Positions 11,622 through 23,000 of a stretch of DNA of 64,000 nt are shown one piece after another. The stretch is from Saccharum officinarum. Lineage: Eukaryota > Streptophyta > Magnoliopsida > Poales > Poaceae. A model generated the notes under the pieces. That model had not been told where the DNA came from, did no database searches, and worked only from the letters and a program-made list of their open reading frames with translations. Made by a program: the position numbers and the translations under genes. The stretch covers positions 91,994,401 through 92,058,400 of the forward strand of contig CM036162.1 of NCBI GenBank assembly GCA_020631735.1, written 5' to 3'. How positions within the stretch are numbered: the stretch's first letter is position 1; every line of letters starts with the position of its first letter.

Positions 11622-14600
11622 GTAGAAGGCGCGCTGGGTGGTCCGCGGCTTCTCACAGCAGGCCGACGTCGACTACGACGAGACGTTCATCCCAGTTGTC
11701 AAACTGGAAATGATCCGCACCGTTCTCAGCATCGTCGCCTCGCGTGCCTAGCCCATCCATCAGCTGGGCGTGAAGAACGCCTTCCTCCACGGCCACCTCG
11801 AGGAGACTATGTATTGTCAGCAGCCGTCCACTTCGTCGATCCTGCCAAACCTGACTATGTTTGTCTCCTGCAGAAGTCCTTATACGGGCTCAAGCAGGCG
11901 CCCAGGGCCTAAAACCAGCACTTCACCACGTACATCTGCAGCACGGGCTTCACTGCGTTTAAGTCTGACGTATCTCTGTTTGTCCACAAGGACAAAGATC
12001 CCGTCGCATACCTGCTCCTCTACATCGACAACATCATTCTCACGGCGTCGTCCCCTGAGTTGCTACAGCTCATCACGCCGCAGCTCCACTCCGAGTTCGC
12101 CATGATGGATCTTGGCGACCTTCACCACTTCATCGGCATCTCCGTGACGTGCGACAGCTCAGGGTTATTCTTGTCACAGCATCAGTACGTCGTCGACCTT
12201 CTCCGACGGGCTGGCATGTCTGAATGCCATCCCACTGCCACGCCCGTGGATGCACGGAACAAGCTGTCCACCACCACAGGCATCCCGGTGGCTGTAACAC
12301 CCTAAAATTTGTTTCTTTGGAAATAGAGCTAAAATGAGTTAATTTTGAATTTTTGTGCTCATGAAAACATAGGGAAATAATATTTTTCACTAAATTGAAA
12401 TTTATCATAAGGTTTAGCAACTTATTGATGCATTCATGCTGATGCATTTGTGTTTTTTATTGCTTGGTTTTGACCAAAGATCAAAATAAATTCAAGTTGT
12501 TCTTTTAAAATGTGTTTAGGTCGATTTTCCTTTCCCGATATACATATATTATTTTTCTACAATCAAATTTCTTGTTTCTCATCCGTCAATCAACCTCCAC
12601 AAACTTCTCGTAAATTTTTCCGATTTTTTCTGTAGCTTGTTTCCACTTGTCTATGAGCATAATCTAATTTTTAGATGCTCCAAAATATCTTATCATGAGC
12701 TCCAAATACTTTATTTGGGTTCCTCATGTTCCATAATGTCTCTAGAAATTTTTCCCGAATTTTTCTGTATTTTTCGCGGCTTAAATTTTTCTGTATTTTT
12801 CCCGAATTTTTCTGTATTTTTCCATAATGTATTTTTCACGGCTTAAATAATAATTCTGGACTTTTCTGGAATTATTTTATTAATGAAAATAATTAATTCC
12901 GAAAATAATAAATCTCTCATTTTCTCCAACGCTCAAAGCCCATGTGCAATAATCTTAATAAATCTGAAAGACTCATACATTTATTTACTAATGGGTTTAA
13001 ATGATTACTTAGGTCTATTAGCGGAGGTAGATGGTGCAACGTCAATTAGCACCATATCGCTAGTTGACATGGAGGTGAAGGGTTTTCCTCTCTATATATA
13101 CGTACCTATCCCTTGGGTAAAAGCACACCAAAACTACCGTAGAGGAGCCCCTAGTTTGGGAAATCTCTCGTGTAGTAAATTATATTTTTCTCCTCTTTCT
13201 CTCGCCGTCGCCGTCGCCGCCGCGCTGCCTAGTCCGGCCATACTCTCCTCGACAACAAGTAAGTCCGCCGCCATCCCTGTATTCTTGGAAAATAAACCCG
13301 CAGTTCAAAATATGTTTACAGATTTTGTTTTCTTCATTTGAAAGCGTATTTTGTTTCGGTTAAGAATAAATTATATTTTCAGCTATTTACAGAATTGCCA
13401 CTGTAGCCATAACTTCTCCGTTTTAACTCTGATTTGATCCGTTCAACTTGCGTTAGGTTCGTAATTTCATAATCTACATGTTAATACTACTGTTAAGTAG
13501 GTTTTCAACTTTTAAAATTCGTGATTAGATTTAATCTATTATTTTAATAGAGGAAATCTTGTTTATTTCATATCTTCTATGTTTCAACTCCGTTTTGAGC
13601 CATTCAAGTTGCGTTAGATTCATAGCAATGAGATCTACGCATTTGTAACAGTGTTTATCATTTCACTAATATTGGAATTTCATGGTTTGAATCATATCTT
13701 AAATAATAATTATGCAACTGGATTTTGTAAATAAAAATATGATTTGTTTTACTTTAGTTTTATAATTCGAATCTAAATTTGACTTAAATTATAATCTCTA
13801 TAAAATATCTTATATATGTTTTTATACCATTAAGATATATGAAGCTAATAGTTTTATGGGTAAATCTATCGGTAGTTGTATCTTTTCAACCGTAGCTCCG
13901 ATTAGCGTGCTTTTCGTGACTTTGTGTTCGTAGCGATGCGTAGAATCGTGTTTCAAACTCTTTTACTTATTTTTGTATGATTGGTGTACTGTTCTAATAT
14001 AGATCTATTGTTTGCTTCGTGTATGATTGTATGGATGCTTGTGTGGTGCTATATGGTTCAGTCAATCGGTGAGGTTTACGTGGTGATTAAGAAGCTGTTC
14101 TCTGAAGACTAGAAGCTGAGAATTAGAAGCGGAAGATTGAAAGTTAAATACTAAAGGCTTTCGAGCGTATTGCTTTGGGGGAAAAGCAAGTTAAGGCAAG
14201 TATAGCATGGGATCATCCTTGTTTCCTATTCACCTTTAATATACTTAATTCATGTGCATGTGTCTACCTTGTTACTACTAAGGATATCCTAGCTTTTGTA
14301 TCTTATACCTTAACACCGGTGGAACATTGCATTAGGTTGTATTTATGCTAGTGCTCAAAATAAATAACCATGATCTATAACTTGACTAATGGTATATGCA
14401 ATAAACATTTAAAAGATGCTTTAAAGTAACATGGCTCAAGATGGCTAGAGCATATTGGGTTGTTTTTATGGTGCTCTAGTTTCTCTCCATAAGGACTCAT
14501 CTGTAAATGAACATCTGGGACTTATAGTACAACTGTGAGGGCTATAATGGCTCTGGCTTTAGTCAAGTATGAGGACCTTTTCTAGCTTGTTAGTGGTATT

Positions 14601-16125
14601 CCTTTTTGGCGTAAAAATGGCTTGATGAATCGGATATAGTGCGGCCTCTGTCCTTATGAGTATAGGCTACGTGTTATTGTGTCATTTGGAAGGGGGGCTC
14701 TACATCTGTTTGCCGAGTGAAATCTAATGGCCCTAACTTGTTAGACGAACCTTTGAAAGACTTTATAGTGAACCCTGCCGACCTTCCTTGGAAGTGGGTC
14801 AAGAGATTAGCTACCTCGGGCGAAAGGGTAAATCATGACTCACAGTGAAAGTGTACAACCTCTGCAGAGTGTAAAACTGGTATATCAGTCGTGCTCATGG
14901 TCATGAGTGGCTTTGGACCCTTATAGAATAAATGATGAACACTGATGATAATGTTAATACTGATGATATTGATGCTCACTAATGATTATTGTTTCTTGCT
15001 ATACATTATTATCGTTTACATGATCATGAGGTTATTTGGGCTTATGGTAAACTTGTTGCTACTCAATTGCTAAAAGATGACTCAATAAAAGCTAATCGCA
15101 GTAAACCAGTGTCAACTTTTGAGCCTCATGAACCCTATGATATATTTGTTGAGTTCGACATGGACTCACTCTTGCTATTTCCCACATCTCAGGAAGGGTA
15201 CCAGATTGCTAGATTCTGGAATTGTTAGGCTTGTGATCAACCAGTTAGTTTAATCCTGGAGTGAAGGTTACACCCGGTGTTCGGCGTTGTCTTTCCGCTG
15301 TGTTGTTCTCTAAGGTTATATCTTATACTATTGTGTTATGTTTAATAAGCATTTGTCTTTTGATATTACACTTATCTGTGGCTATATGTGAGATTTGACT
15401 TCTTTATTTCACATATAGTGTATGTCTGGTTTTGTCCTTAAAACCGGGTGTGACAATGGCTGACCCCTCCGAGTACTGGAGTCTCACAGGCGTCCTCCAG
15501 TATCTCACTTTGACGCGACCTGATTTGGCATATGTTGTTCAGCAGATGTGCTTTTTCATGCATGATCCCCGCGAGCCTCACCTAGCGTTGATCAAGCGCA
15601 TTCTCTGGTACATCAAGGGCTCCCTCTCCGCCGGTCTTCACCTGGGCACTGGACCCGTCGGTCAGCTCACCGTCTACTCCGAGTTGATTGGACGGGCTGC
15701 CCCGACAGATGCCGCTCCACCTCCGGCTTCTACGTCTTCCTCAGCGACAATCTGGTAACCTGGTCTTCCAAGTGCCAGACTACGGTGTCCCGCTCCAGTG
15801 CTGAGGCGGAGTACCGCGCTGTGGCCCATGTGGTGGCCGAGTGCTGTTGGCTGCGACGAATCCTCTAGGAGCTGCATGTCTTGGTTCCCTTGGCGATGAT
15901 CGTCTACTGCGACAATGTCAACGCTGTCTATGTGACTGCCAACCCCGTCTATCATCGTCGTACCAAACATATCGAGATCGACATCCACTTCGTCCGTGAG
16001 AAGGTTGCTCTAGGACAAGTTCGCGTTCTCCATGTCCCTTTGGCATACCAGTTCGCCGACATCATGACCAAGGGCCTCCCCGTACAGCTATTTTTGGATT
16101 TCAGACTACTCTGTGCGTTCGTGAT
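11622..16125 (+). pseudogene. Copia reverse transcriptase-RNase H fragment, split by a solo LTR
   Basis: From about 11622 the translation gives RWVVRGFSQQADVDYDETF, then VVKLEMIRTVLSIVASRA and HQLGVKNAFLHGHLEE, and then LLQKSLYGLKQAPRA. It continues with LLLYIDNIILTASSPELLQ (YIDN in place of the catalytic YVDD) and MMDLGDLHHFIGI. After the inserted LTR (12293-15455) it resumes with YWSLTGVLQYLTLTRPDLAY, then the RNase H region SSAEAEYRAVAHVVAECCWL, then NPVYHRRTKHIEIDIHFVR and FADIMTKGLP. Stops and frameshifts occur (for example near 11750, 11910 and 15870). The pol N-terminus, integrase and gag are absent. This is the C-terminal half of a Copia polyprotein, long dead. Confidence 0.9.
12293..15455 (+). 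mobile_element. Solo LTR inserted in Copia pol (3163 bp)
   Basis: It starts TGTAACACCC at 12293 and ends GGGTGTGACA at 15455. It is flanked by GTGGC (12288-12292) and ATGGC (15456-15460), a 5-bp target duplication with one change. Removing it rejoins the Copia RT and RNase H reading. It contains no coding domain. A TATATATA-like box occurs near 13091-13099. The terminal sequences are those of long Gypsy (Tekay/Del-like) LTRs, so a solo LTR is the best reading; a non-autonomous element is the alternative. Confidence 0.8.
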
Positions 16126-16139
16126 CCTCCCGCTACGAC

Positions 16140-16272
16140 TGCGGGTGGGTATTAGGCTTATTGTACAACTAGCGTATTGTCTATTTACATCTAGCGTATT
16201 GTACGCATTGTACTTGTACATGGTATGAAGGCACCCCCACAATGGGTGTGCGGTTCTGTCTTTCTACACTTT
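16140..16272 (+). mobile_element. Possible short 3' LTR of the Copia fragment
   Basis: Just after the pol remnant a purine-rich GCGGGTGGG tract is followed by a region with repeated CTAGCGTATTGT and a CACAATGGGTGTGCGG stretch, ending TTTCTACA. The position after RNase H and the purine tract fit a polypurine tract and a short LTR. No second copy was found in the window to confirm it. Confidence 0.35.
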
Positions 16273-16664
16273 CAAATGACTGAAGCCATCTGTCTAGCAG
16301 TGTACTAACAACAAAAGTCAATTATTTCTCGTATAGCACTTGAATAATCAAGAAGTAATTAATTCTCACCTAGAAAATTTATTGTGTTTGACTGAAGCAT
16401 CAGATTTGCAATAAGTTCAAAAAATGTAGTGAAGACAAACAACATAGTATTTCTTACTGAAATCTACCAATGTATCAATGACTCAAAATTCAAGATAGTA
16501 GCTACAACTTGAGCCCAATCATTTTGATACAAAGTCACGATTAGAGAAACTAAATATCCTAATTTGTTTCCATAAGGGTGAGACATTAGGAAATATAATT
16601 TGCCTCCAGTAAGAAGTAAACATATTTACACCAGTATATGTGGAATACACAAAGATTTAATATA
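16273..16664. other. AT-rich region, nothing recognised
   Basis: About 390 bases of AT-rich sequence with no long ORF, no RNA gene and no clear repeat border. Confidence 0.5.
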
Positions 16665-16792
16665 GGTCTTGTTCATCCGGCTTATAATCCGTACTTTTCA
16701 GCTTGTTTTTTAAGTCGGAACAGTGTTTTTCTCTCACAACAGATCAGCCAACGGTGTTTTTCAGCAGGCTTATCAGCCAGCCGAATGGGGCC
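16665..16792. mobile_element. MITE, CGGCTTATAA family (copy 1)
   Basis: The 128-bp sequence begins GTCTTGTTCATCCGGCTTAT and ends TCAGCCAGCCGAATGGGGCC, with inner stretches TTTTTCTCTCACAAC and GTGTTTTTCAGC. A second copy lies at 36900-37027 and an opposed partial copy near 63822-63905. Superfamily is not decided; hAT is possible. Confidence 0.6.
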
Positions 16793-17036
16793 ATAGTGAC
16801 TAAATTTATGTTAATATTTAAATAGCGTGATCAATAGATTAGAATAGAAGAAAAAACAAAGATAATGAAGAGATCGAAGATTACCAACTATGTTGCATCA
16901 AACACCGTTAAGGTGAACATTCTGACCCTAATCTGGTCCAAGCAGAGGCTCCAGGCGCATGAAGAATGGAAACGCAGGACCTCTACGAGGGTCTCTTGGA
17001 TTGTCGCGGAACACTGTCATTAAACACAAGAAAGTA

Positions 17037-17124
17037 CTCCCTTTGTTTCTAGATGTTTGTCTCTAGAAAACCGTGTTTTCCTCACAGACACTTTTCGGAC
17101 GACTAATATTAAGGGACGGAGCAG
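17037..17124. mobile_element. Stowaway-type MITE
   Basis: The terminal sequences CTCCCTTTGTTTCT and AAGGGACGGAG-type complement, with TA on both sides (17035-17036 and 17125-17126), fit a small Tc1/mariner-related Stowaway MITE of 88 bp. Confidence 0.7.
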
Positions 17125-17289
17125 TAGGAATTAGGTTTCCTTATTGACCAGAATTCCATGTAGACATAGCTGGCCCTCACTGCCAGTATGCGCAGCCTTT
17201 TCATCCATTCATCACGACGTATCTTCTTCATCCAGTCATTCAGCAAAGAGATGTTTTTTCATGAGCACCCATTCACCTATGCTGTTGCG

Positions 17290-19929
17290 TGTAACACCCA
17301 TTCGCCTATGTTTTTCATGAGCACCCATTTACCGCGTTAACCAATCACTAAACCATGTCATGAGCATCAGGTTTATGTATTATTGTATCTGGCAAAATGA
17401 GAAATTAAATTTTGTGCACTAATTCTCAATTTGAACTCTAATTTATTTCTTGTCCAAACATTTTCCAGCACAACTCAACTCACTATTGGCATCCAACTCC
17501 ATCGCTCGCAATTAATCTTCTTTCTAATTCCTTGATCGCGCTCACTGCACACTCGCAGAGCGTGCCCACGCAGCACGCGCACGGCGACGATTGACCGCGG
17601 CAGCAGCAGACACCATGCACAGCATATGCGCCAGTTATTATATAATTAACCACCGCACTCTGCAAAATCAACGCCGCCCTGCTCACACGTCGCGCTGAGC
17701 AGGACACCAGAAAAGCAAACCAGAGCACATGCAGCTGAGCACTGCAGCATGCAGGAATTACTGTAGCCGGTCACGGCAGCTCGCAGGAATCCCTGCAGCC
17801 TGGCACTGTAGCATGCAAAAAAAACATTGTTTATCACAGAAAACACTGTTTATCCGAAGCAAAGTCTGTCGCTTGTTTGCTGCGGGATTGATTAGCGCAC
17901 GTCGCGTTGTCTCTACTGAAGTGTGTCGCGCACACCGGTCGTCCTTCCCAGTGCGAGTTTCAACTCTATCCCTGCGTCTCCTGTCTTTAAAGGGATACAC
18001 CGAGCCATCGAGTCGTCGCTCCGCTGCTCATTTCTTCTTTCTCCCAAATCAAGTTTCTCTGTTCTTGCCCGTGTAATCTGTGTCTATCGATTTCTCCCCG
18101 AAGCACCAGTTGACTGCAGTGAGTATCTCATGAGTCCCTCCAGTACTTCCTCTATCTCTCCCTAGCAGCGCCATCTTTCTATATTATTTCTTTGATTAAA
18201 GACCATGGCACCACCAGTACAACCATGAGCACGTCATGAGAGATCAAGTCATGAGTTAATTAACCCCCTTTGATTTTCTAGAGATTATTAACAGCCACCT
18301 TATGCGATTGATATCTCCACCATACGATCTCCGAATCACTCGATTCTTCTTCCTAAAATCATTATCTACCTGTTAGTGTAGTTAGCTCATGCCTATCTAT
18401 GGTGATGCTAAAGTCTATTAAATCAATCAAAAGCGATTAATATTATTATGATAAATCTTGTAGGAATTATTGTGGCAAATCTAGGATAGCTTTAGCTCTA
18501 AAAATTTTGCAGTAGCTTCTTGGTGATATTAGGTGCTTACTGTAATTTTTGTAGCCCTTGAGTAGCTTGCTAGATGTGGTAGCTGAATTCTCTTAGTCGC
18601 GATATATATTAAAACGATAACAAAGAATGATATGCATTTTAGTTAGTAGAAAATATTTAGACTAGCTATTTCTTGCTTAGTAGAAGTAGCAGGTAGCTTA
18701 GCATGTTAGCCATTAGAGTTAGCTAATTAGCTTAGTAGTTGTTATTTTAAGAGCCGATGTTGTCACTTTATTAGGTATCGCGTTATCATTTCATACATGT
18801 AGATTACGAGATAGTTGAGTACGTGGCCGCGGAGGAGCAGGACTACGAGGAGATCATGGAGGAGTACGACGAGGAGGTTCTCGTGCAGGAGGGAGTCCAA
18901 AGCCACTGACCACTGACTTTGCTGCTGCACCCGCCTGCCAAGGCAAGCCCTGGTGCATAACCTCTATTTTTAAATGCTAATATGATATCTTTATACATGT
19001 ATTACGTTTCAGGAGTTATATTGAAACCCACATGCATAAATGTTCCTACCTATGAGTCCTACTAGTACAGGTCGTGTAGTTGCCATGCTTAGGTTTCGTT
19101 AGTGTGAGTAACTTGGCGTTGCTCACAATAGGTGATCATTATCATCACTATGGGAAAAATGGAAAGTGGTAAAGGAGAGAAATGGTGACTGGGCAGGGAT
19201 CTGGTTTGGGTATTGGTGGGTGTGATGAGTGGTGTCCTGCGGCCAACAGGGTATTACTAGGTTGCATCGTTTCCTTGTCCGTGATGATTAAGGACCGTTC
19301 GTTGCATTTGGGTGGTAGTCAGGTCACAGATCTCTTTATCCTGGGCACATACTGGTGTATGGGGCTAGAAAGACTTATTATCCTCTTGTCATGGGTTCCG
19401 GCTCCATCCGGACCAACTGAAGGTGTTTGGGGATTTAGGAGGTCTAAGCACCGCGGGGCGAGGGCTTAGAGTCCTAGTATGAACGAGGACCTGGACCCCC
19501 GTGACAGGAGGGTAATGGGTTGGTTCCGGTCGTACCTTGATGCGAACGGGGCGTGTGTTTCGGGGTACCCAGCTGGGCTACATTGGTTCGCGAATTGCCG
19601 CGTAAGCGGTCCGACATGACTTGATCCAGACATCATAGTAATAACTTGAAGAGAAAAAGGAGATGAATATGGATATCTGTTGCTCAACCCTTGCTTGAGA
19701 ATAGAACATGTGCTTACATAGTTGTTTAGCTAATAAACTAAAAGAGACTGCTAATGAAATACACCTAAGAATTACTTTAGTAATGCTTTTCTGCTAAGAT
19801 AAAACCAATAGCAAAAAGCCTATCATATCCGTTGGAGTCGGGAAAATATTCTCATTCGGGTAAGTCTTGCGAGTACATTGTGTACTTAGGGTTTATTTAC
19901 CCTCTGTTGCAGGTGCTGCTTAGCTGGAG
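17290..19929 (+). mobile_element. Long LTR, Tekay/Del-like, truncated by the assembly gap
   Basis: A TGTAACACCC start at 17290 is followed by sequence with the landmarks of the other long LTRs: CAAGGCAAGCCCTGGTGCAT near 18940, the CGGGTAAGTCTTGCGAGTAC tail near 19857 and GTTGCAGGTGCTGCT near 19908. The 3' end lies in or beyond the N gap. Near 18800-18900 a GAG/GAC-rich stretch resembles a coding end but has no recognised domain. The first bases sit in a local partial duplication around 17255-17330 (TTTTTCATGAGCACCCATT twice), so the exact start is uncertain. Confidence 0.6.
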
Positions 19930-20029
19930 NNNNNNNNNNNNNNNNNNNNNNNNNNNNNNNNNNNNNNNNNNNNNNNNNNNNNNNNNNNNNNNNNNNNNNN
20001 NNNNNNNNNNNNNNNNNNNNNNNNNNNNN
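19930..20029. other. Assembly gap (100 N)
   Basis: Exactly 100 undetermined bases. A round number usually denotes a gap of unknown size. It lies between two LTRs of opposite orientation, a layout that short-read or BAC assembly often fails to cross. Confidence 1.
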
Positions 20030-23000
20030 TCTAATCTCTTCCAACCTATTCATCTACACATGTATGTATACATAATAAGCAAGATACAAGATGACAAAGT
20101 CATCTACTGCCTAAATCTAGTGTTTAAAGAAAATGGTAACTATTTATGCTCTAACTAAGGTATCACATAATTCCATATCAATTTGATATACATATATCAT
20201 ATGATATAAAGAAATACATTTTTAAACATGCAATTTCCTATGCAAAAAGCATACTACATATGAGAATTGATCAAACAGCAGGTTTTATACTTTTATTAGC
20301 TAGAGAATATCAAAACAAAATTAACAAACTTGGTTTCATAATTTTTGGAAAAAATATATCTCTAGTTATTAATTATACAAGTTAACTAGACTTTTCTTTA
20401 AGTAAATAAAAAACTGTATATGAAAGTTTTTCAAACAACAGTTTTTATGACTTTAACATGTAGAGCACATCAAGACAAATCTAACAAAGTTGGTTTCACT
20501 CAATTTTGAATTTTCTAACTCAAGTTATAACTTGATAAAGTTTGTACACTTTTCAAAACAAAACAAATCATCTAAACAAAGAAAAACAACTTGGGCCGAT
20601 TTCACCCCGTTCGGCCCAGCTCGGCGCAGCGTGTGTAACACCTCGGGTGTTAAGCATGCATTAGGCACTGCAAAGCATGAGCATCATCGTGCATTCATAA
20701 TCACATGAAATATAAAGGAGACGTCGGTCTGAAACATGTAAAACATAACTTTGAAACATGATGTGGCAATTGCTTGTTTAATTATAACTATGCCATGGTT
20801 ATGCTTGTTATGCCATTGATATATGTTTGTTTGATAATATAAATAATTTAAATATTTAGCATGAAATTTGGAGCAAGTTTTATATTCAAAAGTTTCTCAA
20901 ATTTTGCTTTTAAAAATAATTATTAAAACTGGAGTTTTGATTTAAACTAACTTTGAATCCCTAAATCAAAACCTAATTGGAATTTCAAATTTTACCCTAA
21001 AGCAAAGTTGTAGAGTTTAAAATTCTAAACAACTTTTGTTTTGGGGTCAAGTTTTGGAAATGCCATTTTCTAGTTCAACTTTTGAATTTAGGGCGGTTTA
21101 GTTAAATTTGAATTTGAAAAATAAAAAGAAAAGGTTGTTTTCGTGTTACTGGGCCGCGCCTCCCTTTCGGCCCGCTCCGCGAAGCGGCCGGGCCTACTCC
21201 TGCCTCCCGCTCCCGCACGCGCGCTCGCGCCCGCGTCCCTCCCTTATGGCCCAGCGCCGCTTCGCTGGCCCAGGCCACGCGCGCGCCCGGCCCGCGCGTG
21301 GCGTCCCGATACTCCAGGGCGCGCACGCTACGTGGCACCGCTGGCCTGCCTTCACCCCGTCAGGTCCGCGCCCCATCTCCCTCTCCATCCACTGTCTCTC
21401 GCTCCCCTCCTCGCTCGCGCGCCCACTCACAGCAACAGCAGCAGTAGCAAGCCGAGCGGGAGCGCACACCACCGCACGTCGTCGCTCCACCCGCCAGCGT
21501 CAAGCTCCACCACCGCACCGCTATTCCTCGATTGCGTCTGCCTGCAGCTCCGCCTCAACCTCCGCCACCCCGTGCGCCCGCTAGTGGCTCCATTCGCGCC
21601 GTGGTAAGGCCCGCGCGGTGTTTCCCCTCCGCGACGGCGCCATGGCCGCCCTGCTCAGCTCACCGCGGCTGGCGCCTCTCCGCCCTTCCTCTCTTCCCTC
21701 TGGGCAGCGCTTTGTGCTCGTCTTCATCTTGCGGAGCTCGCGCGCACCTCTTTGGTCGCCACCACGGCTTGCTCCGGCTGGCCGCCGTGCGCCAGCACCG
21801 CCATGCCGCCATGCACGCCGGTGAGCGTGCTCTCGTGCTCCTGCGCCTCCTTCTTGTAGCCCAATGGGTGAGGGTCACCGAGTTGAGTGTGGTGGTGGCC
21901 ATCGTTCCACCGGAGACCTCGTCGGCGACGAGATCCCGCCGCCGGTGACCTCCCGTGTGTGCGTGTGTGTGACATGTGGGAACTCGGGTCCCGCTGTCAG
22001 TTGCAGTAGACGAGTGTGGGTGCACTGCACCGGGTGTACCCAGTGATTTCAGCGGCTGGTTTTTAAAGAGATTTGAAAAATGAATTTCTAGAAAATGTGT
22101 AAATACTTTGAAAATTCATAACATGAAAAATACTGCTCCAAAAATGATGAAGTAAATTTTGTGGTGATCCTCATGACTAGATATACAGTTAAAAATATTG
22201 CATGGCAATTTTGTGATACTTTTATATGGAGCTTTATTTAATTCTTGTAATTGTTGTTTTCTTAGAAAACGCATAGTAAATCACATGATGCTCAGAAAAA
22301 TATGATTCTAGTTTTGTTAATCTTCTTTTGTGATATACTTTACATGAAAAAATATATGTCATACATGTTCTGTAGAAAAATATTGATGTGTAGTTCAAGT
22401 GCTAATTATGACTGATTTTTGTTATTTTTGCTAGAGAGCAAAATTTGTATAACACATGCATGTGATAATTTTTGTATAGTATTTGGTTACTGCGTAGAAC
22501 ATGGAAAAAATACTAAATCTGTTGTTGGATACTTTTCATAGTACAAAGTATTTTTCTTGCTCATTTATACCCCTAATTTGTCATTTTTGTGTAGGCAGTT
22601 TTACTTATCCAATTATCATAAAAATTTTATGGTAGGCTAATTATAATATGGCTATGCTACTGTAATTTTTATAGATTTTTCTATACACTAGAAATATAGG
22701 TTGCTGTTGTAACCCTAGTTTAAATTGAATATAAAATAATATTCTTTATGTATGATTAGTTTAATAATGTAGCTTTGGTGTATCTTTGAAGCATAAGATC
22801 CTTTGCTGATGTCACTTGAACATGTTAGCATGGTTGTGTTGATGAAGTGTAGTAGCACTTGGTTAGGGTTATATGTTAGTTAGTGTAAAAGTAACCGTAA
22901 ACTGTAGTAGAAGAGAATGCAGTAGATGACATGTATTCGTATAACTGATCTTGGATGATGTTAACTACCTTATAGAAATGTTTTACCTTTATGCTATCCA

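Larger units (their letters stand above)
6861..11625. repeat. GC-rich duplicated unit, copy B, split by a solo LTR
   Basis: Copy B is 6861-6942 continuing at 11015-11625. The missing middle is the 4067-bp LTR at 6943-11009 plus one copy of its 5-bp target duplication. Removing these restores collinearity with copy A. Copy B ends where the Copia RT fragment starts. Confidence 0.65.

Noticed and set aside
12883..13341. 152-aa + ORF inside the 3163-bp LTR as a gene
   Set aside because: It spans the likely LTR promoter and has no recognised domain; the surrounding borders show an LTR.
19930..20029. ORF translated through the N tract
   Set aside because: Undetermined bases carry no coding information.
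21100..22046. Several ORFs of 120-158 aa in a GC-rich region
   Set aside because: The region is the promoter-proximal part of a long LTR; frames overlap on both strands without domain content.
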